Shown: one piece after another, positions 56,325 to 64,000 of the stretch
Numbering within the stretch: position 1 is the stretch's first letter
Layout of the letters: each line of letters starts with the position of its first letter
DNA from: Nepenthes gracilis
Lineage: Eukaryota; Streptophyta; Magnoliopsida; Caryophyllales; Nepenthaceae
DNA length: 64,000 nt
NCBI GenBank assembly: GCA_033239525.1
Contig: BSYO01000022.1
Coordinates: forward strand, 9,939,947-10,003,946
Direction: 5' to 3'
The notes under the pieces: model-generated
Told to the model about the DNA's origin: nothing
Databases searched by the model: none
Seen by the model: the letters and a program-made list of their open reading frames with translations, nothing else
Translations under genes and position numbers: made by a program

Positions 56325-57282
56325 TTTGATATATTAGACTCTGCAGTGTGAAACTTCTTCCCAGATTTTTGTTCTTCCTTTGAAGTTTCTTGGGCAAATA
56401 TTTCTTCCAAAACTTCCCGGTATTCCCTTTCCCACTTCTACAAACCTCACTCGCTCTCTCAATTTCCTCATCCGCCATCTTGTTTGCCTCTTTATCTGTG
56501 ATAATGCCAACTCGTGGAGTTATTTCATTCATCCCACCACCAATGCAAAAATTAGATTCAACGAGTTCAATTTCATCAACGGTTCTATCTCTGGCCTCCT
56601 GATCCTGCTCAACAAAATAACAACTTAGATCAGAAACAATGCTATTGTCGTCTTTTAACTCTCTCACCTCTCCCCTCGGAAGCCCATTTTCGTTAAATTC
56701 CATCTTCCCCCTCTTTTTGCCCAGATAAATATATTCAGCCCAGCTGAGAAATGATCTGAATCGCTGTCCTACTTTTTCACAGGGCTTGAAGAACCAAAGC
56801 ACTTGATCACCCAAATACTCGACCAAAAGTAACGAGAAGGCTGCCAGTGTTATCCCCAAAATAAGCTTCTTTGTACAAAAAGCTATAATCACAACAAATG
56901 CCACCTTGAAAACCGATAGACAAACTCCAATCAAATCAGGTGTGCCCCTTATCTCTTCTTTTCTCCCGAATTTTGATAACTCAGACTCCTCTGGAGCTAT
57001 TTTCCCTATCTCAAGACGAAGTGAGCATTTGGGGTCGTCTTTTTTGGAGAAAAAGGACGGCAATGTGGGAGGAGGAGATGGCGGCGGGTTGACCTGTGGC
57101 TTATGGCGTTTCTTCTTGGAAGGGTGTTTTAGACGATTGTGATTCTTGACAAATAGATCAATGAGGGAGTTGGGAAAGCCAGTCTGGATGACCAGAGAAC
57201 CGCTCCGCTTTGGCGGTGATTTGAGGTCGGCAACTAGCTGGGAAATTTGATTCACCTTCGATCTCTTCCATAGAGGTGTCAT
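56281..57282 (-). CDS. ERT2-like 'ethylene-responsive nuclear protein'-related plant protein (333 codons)
   Basis: A single open exon from ATG 57282 (MTPLWKRSKVNQISQLVADL). The N terminus has the conserved GSLVIQTGFPNSLIDLFVKN segment, a Lys-rich patch (about 52-61) and a proline run (65-76). Two hydrophobic segments lie at about 118-136 and 139-165. An acidic variable region follows, then EEIERASEVCRSGKGNTGKFWKK. This pattern fits plant proteins annotated as ethylene-responsive nuclear protein-like (ERT2); their biochemical role is not known, and the hydrophobic segments suggest a membrane location. The frame ends at 56281 soon after SLIYQNG, where the acidic and membrane-like C terminus continues in another frame. 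The assignment is from memory of the family. Confidence 0.7.
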   Translation of the reverse strand: MTPLWKRSKVNQISQLVADLKSPPKRSGSLVIQTGFPNSLIDLFVKNHNRLKHPSKKKRHKPQVNPPPSPPPTLPSFFSKKDDPKCSLRLEIGKIAPEESELSKFGRKEEIRGTPDLIGVCLSVFKVAFVVIIAFCTKKLILGITLAAFSLLLVEYLGDQVLWFFKPCEKVGQRFRSFLSWAEYIYLGKKRGKMEFNENGLPRGEVRELKDDNSIVSDLSCYFVEQDQEARDRTVDEIELVESNFCIGGGMNEITPRVGIITDKEANKMADEEIERASEVCRSGKGNTGKFWKKYLPKKLQRKNKNLGRSFTLQSLIYQNGRRRGTHETTTYY

Positions 57283-57660
57283 GGTCAGCAGAAACTGGAT
57301 TGAATCAGCTCAATTTGACAATAATTCCTCGCAAATTTTAGGTGATCACCGTGTTTTTTTTCACGTTCATCAAAACCCTTGACAGACGGATTGAGAAATT
57401 GAGACAAGCCCATTTGAAGCCGGAGCTGGGTTTTGCAAGGGAAAGATGAAATGAGAGAGAGAGAAGAGGAATCCCAAAGTTGAGGGAGATCCTGAAAAAT
57501 GAGACAGAAAAAGAAGAGCAAGATGACATATAATAGAGGGAGGGCATCAGTGACAGGGTTCGATGACAAGAAAAGAGAGGGAAATTTACAGGGTTGATAC
57601 GCGTGAGGCAGTTGGGGGGTAGTTTTCACGCTTTCAAAATCAATTCCTTGAAAATTTGTT
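57283..57660 (-). other. 5' leader of the ERT2-like gene
   Basis: The sequence upstream of ATG 57282 is CT-rich on the gene strand (CTTTCCCTTGC, CTCTTCTCTCTCTCTC), typical of plant leaders. A weak ATTATATG lies at 57527-57534 as a possible TATA element. The open frame here (57285-57629) stops three bases before the main ATG and lacks family resemblance. Confidence 0.4.
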
Positions 57661-58139
57661 CACTTTGGGGCTTAGAGAAAAAAAAAATAAATAAATATTA
57701 TGTTCCTTAAAGATATTTTTAAAATATTTTTTTAATGGGCCTTTGTTTTAAAGCTATATTTAGTCACATAAGGTATCATATTTTATGTGACATTTCATAA
57801 GACACATTTACATTGATGAATTTATATAAAAATAAGTAATAAACAATGCCATTCATATGATAGGAAAATATACCATAAAGTTCAAAAGTTGCAACCAGAA
57901 GATCTCTCGAGAAACAGAAATTTTACACTTGACGTTTCTCTTCTGTCGGTGGCAGTGTTGTGTATCTTACGGACTTGGATTTCATAGTTTAAAATAATAA
58001 TAATGATAATAAGATTTACAATTAGACTTACGAGAAATATTTTTAGAATTTCGACTATGTGCATACTTATCTACATATTGAGTGCTGTATTATCTGAAAA
58101 ATATGCATTAGTGCCTTTTTAACTGTTGTTTTTAGACTC
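57661..58139. other. AT-rich DNA, no gene recognised
   Basis: Nothing recognisable beyond simple AT-rich sequence and a short ATAATAATAATG run near 57991. Confidence 0.4.
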
Positions 58140-59500
58140 TTAAGTAGATTTAAAATTTTATATGCAAGTAGAATAATCCTAGTAATCTCCTTTCTCAAAA
58201 GGAGAGAGGGGTCATACTAGCTTTGTGTAAATTGAAAAATTACAAAGAGTTATATGAAATTCTTTAAATGAGGGATGCAATGCCTGTTTTAAATCAAGAT
58301 CGCTTCAACCAATAAACCTCCAAGGTAAAATGACAGAGGAAGAGTCATATAGATCTCTTCCTTGAGATCCCTATATGAAAAATTCTTTTCATATTTGTTT
58401 ATTAAATAGATCAATATTTTGAAGCAGCATTAGAAATAACGGTTTGTATAATAATTATTTTGGCTACTGATGAGAATGTCTCATCATATTCAAGTCTATA
58501 TCCCTATTGATTTTCAATAGCCATCAAGCATGCCTCATACAGAGCATGGTTCCATTGGATGGTAGTTTGATGGTATATATACTTAGTTGTATCTAATAGG
58601 TTTGACAATAGCAGGATATGGCCCAATATCCTAGGCATTATTTTCTTGAAGAGCTTGAAGCTCTTTCTTGCATAGCTTGCTATACTTTAATAGATGTTTA
58701 AGAGTAGGATAAAGAGAAACAATATCTATCAGGAGATCAAGTGATTTGAGTTAATTATCAAAGGTTCAAGTGCAATGGGATTAGGTTGTAGGCCAGTGTC
58801 AGGTTGATGATGTGGGTGATGTCTCTAATAGATAGGTCTTAGTTTAAATCATTTTATTGTATAAGACATGTTATCAAAAGTAGAAAGATTAACTAAGATG
58901 GAATCATTATGATACCAGTTTGGATGAAATATTGGTTTTTAAATAAGACTACATGATGAGAAAAATAGAGTTTATTAGCATTCTTTTTATAATACATAAA
59001 CCCTTTATGAGAAGTATTGTATCATAAAAATGCACACCTATTAACCTGAAAAACAAGTTCGTGACATTCATTTGGGAGCAAGTAAACAAAACATACTATC
59101 AAATATATGAATATAGTGATACTCAGGAGTAGTGCCAAACAAATGAAATAAATAGAGTTATGTTATAAAATTTGTGAGGATAAACGGTTAATCAAATAAA
59201 TAACTACAGATAATGTTTTCACTCAAAATTATGTAGGCACAAATGATTCAATCAATAAGGTCTCAACAATGTCTAAAATATGACAATTTTTTCATTTGGC
59301 TATGCCATTTAGTTGAGGGGTGTAAGGATAAGAACACTGCGAAATAATATTCGTGGTACTTAGATAAGCTTAGAAGTTATACGACATATATTCCCTCTTG
59401 AATCATATTGTAAGATCTTAATACATTATGAAAAATTATTTTGACAAAGTCGCAAAAGCTCAAAAAAGGGAAAACCACTCATACTTGTAAAGTGATTTTC
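58140..59500 (-). pseudogene. Degraded Ty1/Copia pol fragment (integrase to RT), minus strand
   Basis: Reading leftward, YPYTPQLNGIAK (near 59310) is the integrase C-terminal signature normally seen as TPQQNG. Then KGLCIIKRML-type sequence and, in RT, QWNHALYEACLMAIENQ (near 58545) and YDETFSSVAKIIIIQTVISNAASK (two overlapping parts near 58460) are found. Frames are broken throughout. No LTRs were found, so it is a truncated relic, distinct from the Copia at 22.6-27.7 kb. Confidence 0.75.
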
Positions 59501-59689
59501 AAAAGAAAAAAATGTACCCATGTAAAATGACTTTATCATCGATAAATATAATAAAATATTTATACAGAGTATCCTAGTCGATGGCACTCATATCTTATAC
59601 AATGGTATGAATAATTTTAAAACTTATAGAAGCACAGGTAACATATAAAGAAAAGGGTAAATATTTGTTCTTACCAAATTTATAAGAAA

Positions 59690-61080
59690 GTCAATCGGAT
59701 GATATATTAATAGAGGAAAAATAAGTTTTATTATCCAAGTAACAATTATAAAATTGAGTAGATATTTAAAAAAATAAAAATAAATAATAAATTTAATAAC
59801 AACAATGCCACTGTTAAAAATACTAAAATTAACTGACCAGTAAAGATCAATATTACCTATAGTAATACTATAATTTTACCTAACAAAAAGTCCTCAAAAA
59901 TAATTCTTTAAATTATGTTTAAAAAAATTAAAAAAAATCATTATTCAATTCAATATAAAATCTGCCAAATTTAACTTTTAGACAATCAAACTATGAATTT
60001 TAGGTACAAAATTGAGTAGATATATAAAAACTTAAAAAAAAATTAAATTAAATTTAAGTATCACAAAGACACAAACATGTATAAAAAATAATAAAATTTA
60101 TCAATAAATAACAACCAATGTTATCCACATTAACATTAGAACTTCACCTATTAAGAAGCCTTCAAACATAATTTTCAAAATTATTTCTTTAGGAAAAAAA
60201 GGGAAAATTATTATTTAAATCAATATAAAATTTGTCAAATTTAACTTTTATACCATAGATATATAAATTATAGGTATAAAATTGAGTACATCTTTTAAAA
60301 AAATCTACAAAAATATTAAATTTAAGAGTCACAAATATATATTAAAGATAATAAAATTTATTAAGAACTAATATTACCAACAATAATAGTAACTTTATCT
60401 AACATAATGTCTTAAAAATAATTAATAAAATTGATAAAAAATAAAAATTTATCATATAATATAAAAACATGCAAAGATGATATATTAAGAGAGGAAATGA
60501 AGTTCCATTATCTAAGTAACAATTATAAAATTGAGTAGATATTTTTAAAAAATAAAAAATAAAAATAAATAATAAATTTAATAACAACAAAGCCACTGTT
60601 AAAAATACTAAAATTTATTGACAAGTAAAAATCAATATTACCTACAGTAATATTGTAACTTTACCTAACAAAAAGTTTTTAAAAATGATTTTTTAAATTA
60701 TGCTTTTAAAAAACAAAAATTGAAAAAAATCACCATTCATTTCAATATAAAATCTACCAAATTTAACTTTTAAACAATCGATCTATAAATTTTAGATATA
60801 AAATTGAGTAGATCTATAAAAACTTCAAAAGAAAAAAGAAAAAATTAAATTAAAGTATCACAAAGGCACAAACATAAATAAAAAATGTTAAAATTTATTA
60901 ACGAAGAACAACCAAATTATTCTACGTTAACATTATAACTTTACCTATTAAGAAGCCTTCAAACATAATTTTTAAAATTATTTTTTAGAAAAAAAAGGAA
61001 AAAAATTTACCTAACATAATGTCTTAAAAATAATTAATAAAATTAATAAAAAATAAAAAATATCATATAATATAAAAGCA
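59690..61080. repeat. AT-rich tandem repeat of about 260-bp units in a ~778-bp higher-order duplication
   Basis: AAAATTGAGTA(G/C)AT anchors recur at 59750, 60008, 60278, 60527 and 60800 (spacings 258, 270, 249, 273). At a higher level GATGATATATTAA.AGAGGAAA recurs at about 59698 and 60476, so a block of about 778 bp is duplicated, the second copy lacking internal parts. Units share TCACAAA..CACAAACAT, CCTATTAAGAAGCCTTC and CTAACATAATGTCTTAAAA phrases. No genes. Confidence 0.8.
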
Positions 61081-63106
61081 TACAAGTTAAGTTTTTGTAA
61101 ACATACAAGTAGATCTTAAAATTTTATCGCAGATGTAATTTTAAGATTTTTAAAGTGAAAGCTTAGATCTTATCATAAGCCTAGAAATTTGTTAAAAATA
61201 CTATGTATAAGCTTAATCAAATAACAAAGGGTGAAAAAATGGATTTGAAATAATAATTTTACTTTTTTAACAACCAATTTCATAAATCATGTTAAATTTA
61301 TCAAAAATATAAGAAATTAGAATGTGAAAAATATTTAAAATTATGGGATTAAAGTGTATGTTTGAGTCATTTGTGTTTAATTTGAAAAAATAAAACAACT
61401 TAGAAATCTAAACAGGAGGAGAAGAACTTTTCCTTCTCTGGCAAGATTGTATGCTTTCCCATTTCCTCAGTGACTAGTGAACTTCTACCCTCTGCTGTGT
61501 GTGTGGAAAACGTGGAGAGACAAAGGCATCCATAAATAATTGAGGATATGAATCGTGGAATATTTAAAAAAATAATCGAATATATTAGCCAATATTTCAA
61601 TAATACGAGGATGGAAATTTATCATAATTAAAATTTTACCTAATCTATTTTCAAAGGAAAACTGAGAAAATTTGTTTGAAATATTATGTAATTTGGTAAA
61701 TATTTAAATAATAATTTTACTTTTTTCAACAAGGGTTATAAATAAATATCAAAAATATAAGAAATTAGACTGTATTTTAGATATCAGCTTATATACATAG
61801 TTATTGAGCCCCTCCGTTATGGATATTTTAAAGACAAAGATATTTGAGGATAAGAACGAACATTTAAAAAATTTATGTTATATCGACGAGGATGGAAGTT
61901 TATGATATATCTGTAATAATTTGGTATTAACGATATTCCAAATATCAAACGATATTTGGTCGATACTACGATTTTTAGAAATTGTTTTTAACATATCTAG
62001 TATCATATATACTATCTAACACTAATATGATCGTAATCGATACTTATATCTTTATCCATAGTATTAATTGATTCAAAATCAATATCCATCTATTTGGTTC
62101 AAAATAGGCTGCTCCTAAAAAAAGGAAATGTCAATTTCCTCGTGTATGGCCAGCCCAAAGCATGATGAATACTAACTCATATCTCATAAACTAAAAAACT
62201 TGAAATAAGCAATTTATTATCATATATTTAGTAAAGTTTAGTACATTTTAATACATTAAAAACTAATAATGTGAAAAGTTTAGTAGATTTTAATACATTC
62301 AAAACCAATAATGTCAAATTTTTATGCACTGGATTGATTGCCCCCTTTCTATCATATAGACATGAATTTTTGTCAATGGATTAGTGTGACCTGTTTACCA
62401 TTTGATCAAGCATCAATGATGTCAATCTACTAAACAACCCAGAAAAATAATGAAAAAAAAAAAAAATCTGATGGCCTGCTAATGACTTGAGCAAGCAAGG
62501 GACATGGGTTTCACCAAATCTTTGGCTATGCGCCTAAAATAATGATTTAATATGAGATCATCCAAATTTCTCTTAAAATGATATATTAGTCAGTTTTGAC
62601 TCTTTTGGTGCTAGATTATGACAACTTGGATGAAAGAAATCTTATTAACAAAGTTAACTCAATTTGTAAGTACAGAATAAAACAGACTCAAATTAAAAAC
62701 TTTAAAAAAATAACTAAACATAGAAAATTGAAGACAACATTTTTAACATTTTTGCCATTAGAGTTGCATGAATTCTCCACAACCTGGTGACAATAAAGAA
62801 AATTTTTTGGACAACCAGAGTCTATTTTTAAAGCTCAATACAAAGATCTAAAAAAAGTAACAATAGAAATCCATTTGATTATATAATACGACATATTATT
62901 TCTCTGGAAAGTTTCCATAGAAATAGTCAAAATTCTCCCTGTACAAGGAAAAACAATGGAAAATTAAGATATGAACATAATTACTGCTTTGTTGATTTAC
63001 TTGCAATGCACAAAAATATGAAACTAAGTATTTGGAGCATTTACAACAATATGATTCTTGTCAAATGGGGGAAAAAGTAACAAGAAAAGAAAAAGGGAAA
63101 ATTTGA
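61081..63106. other. AT-rich intergenic DNA, no gene recognised
   Basis: It includes a third GATATAT repeat copy at about 61890-62075 and an A-run at 62454-62466. Open frames at 61400-61600 and 62596-62790 have low-complexity composition and no family resemblance. Confidence 0.4.
61890..62075. repeat. Dispersed GATATAT-rich repeat, copy 3
   Basis: It shares ACGATATTCCAAATATCAAACGATATT, ATCGATACTTATATC and related words with the copies near 43.6 and 50.9 kb. The boundaries are approximate. Confidence 0.35.
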
Positions 63107-63250
63107 TTATCTAGAATCCATCATTTGCTTCTTTGTTAAAGTCTTCTTCAATCCCCTCAGAATTTTCCCAAACCACATCAAGTTCATCACCCCCAGCACC
63201 GATGGCACCACAAACACCAAAAAGAATCCAAACGGGTGCATTTGCATAAC
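63107..63250 (-). CDS. Last exon of a TLC-domain (TRAM/LAG1/CLN8-like) membrane protein gene, partial
   Basis: The exon starts after the acceptor GGGACTGCAG (intron end at 63251) and ends at TAA 63107-63109. It encodes 47 residues: VMQMHPFGFFLVFVVPSV, then LGVMNLMWFGKILRGLKK, then a basic tail TLTKKQMMDSR. This matches the last transmembrane helix and basic C terminus of plant TLC-domain proteins of the TMEM56/At1g31300 type. Those proteins sit in endomembranes; their lipid-related role is not settled. Upstream exons are not visible up to position 64000, so the gene continues beyond the window. The assignment rests on one short exon. Confidence 0.6.
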   Translation of the reverse strand, partial: VMQMHPFGFFLVFVVPSVLGVMNLMWFGKILRGLKKTLTKKQMMDSR

Positions 63251-64000
63251 CTGCAGTCCCATTATAACAAACTATTATGATTCGTGATTTCGGGGTTAAG
63301 ACTAAACAGGTCCAAGTAAACAGTAGATATCAAAGAAAAACGAAACAAATTTCAAGAAACAGATAGATTGATATATAAATGAAGGCATCAGGGATAGATT
63401 GTTTTACATCAGGTTCCATTCCCACAAGATAAATATTGCACATGTCAAATTTTGTATCCTTCGGAAAATAGATAATTACCCTTTATTCCAACATTCGTTT
63501 TAACCATGTAATACCCATATATGAACTTAACAAATGCAAGGTCACATAACATTTCAGGTATAGTAGTAGAAAGATAGTATGACTTTTCTATTTTCTTTCT
63601 TTTCCCTCAAACCATGTTCGAATAGACTGTTTGAATTATCTGGCTAAAAGAAATGAGGTATACAGGCAATCGATAAAAATTCCCCTCCCAATTATTTTAG
63701 TATAAGGTCCTGAAATAAAACTAATATTAATCTGTTGCTAGAAGTTCTCAAATTGTGTGCTGTTCCATTTCTTACATAAGACGTGGAATAATGATATGGA
63801 AAGGCTACCACATCAATTACATTTTCTTAGTGGCAATATTTTCTAAACTATGATGAGAATATATCATTTCATCTAGCAGTGACTCAATTGGTCTACTAGC
63901 TCACAACCAATGCCCCTCGTGTCATGCCCAATGAAAGGAAGCAACTCTAATAATAAATGTACTTGAACTAAACTTGTGATCTTCGTATATCCATGTGAAA
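63251..64000 (-). other. Presumed last intron of the TLC-domain gene
   Basis: AT-rich sequence upstream of the acceptor. I found no exon pattern expected for the preceding TLC helix (such as HYDQ before the splice), so the next exon lies beyond 64000 or is too short to recognise. Confidence 0.4.

Noticed and set aside
57285..57629. 114-codon frame upstream of the ERT2-like gene
   Set aside because: It is in the CT-rich leader, ends just before the real start and has no family resemblance.
62596..62790. 64-codon plus-strand frame
   Set aside because: Lys/Asn/Thr-rich low-complexity sequence expected in AT-rich DNA; no conserved pattern.

Overview
The window is plant nuclear DNA, probably from a eudicot. 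It is AT-rich and crowded with plant retrotransposons, has no operon-like gene packing, and carries two recognisable plant genes at its right end. Most of the sequence is a graveyard of mobile elements. I see no intact transposon gene, and no tRNA, rRNA or CRISPR array.

Left part (about 1.1-22.6 kb). A degraded PIF/Harbinger DNA transposon with a DDE transposase and a Myb/SANT-like second gene appears to have been split by three later insertions. The first is a Tat-lineage Ty3/Gypsy element on the minus strand (1224-14304, target duplication GTAAG), with gag, protease, RT, two RNase H domains, integrase, a 40-bp tandem array and an antisense ORF. The second is a 2.1-kb solo LTR inside the transposase (target duplication ACAAT). 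The third is an inverted LTR related to the Tat element. The Tat element itself holds a 2.7-kb insert made largely of simple tandem units and bracketed by a 71-bp duplication. A degraded Ty1/Copia element on the plus strand follows at 22.6-27.7 kb.

Middle (about 28-55 kb). This stretch may be one long host gene on the plus strand whose introns have filled with repeats. A candidate start-codon exon lies near 28.9 kb, an exon-like stretch at 30.3-30.4 kb and a terminal exon ending at 55,024. The terminal exon looks split by a 3.47-kb solo LTR, and the coding frame closes when the LTR is removed. Also here are LINE fragments and an endogenous pararetrovirus (Caulimoviridae-like) remnant. The remnant has a movement-protein region and a TATA / AATAAA / tRNA-Met primer-site block. 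It is bracketed by two 1.1-1.2-kb direct copies of a LINE-derived segment and interrupted by a further solo LTR related to the Tat family.

Right part (55-64 kb). A minus-strand gene resembling plant 'ethylene-responsive nuclear protein' (ERT2-like) genes has an apparent frameshift before its C-terminal membrane part. It is followed by a minus-strand Copia pol relic, a 260-bp tandem repeat block, AT-rich DNA, and the last exon of a minus-strand gene whose end resembles plant TLC-domain membrane proteins.

All family assignments come from reading motifs by eye. Boundaries with matching target duplications (1224/14304, 16931/19068, 37130/38091) are firm; others are approximate.
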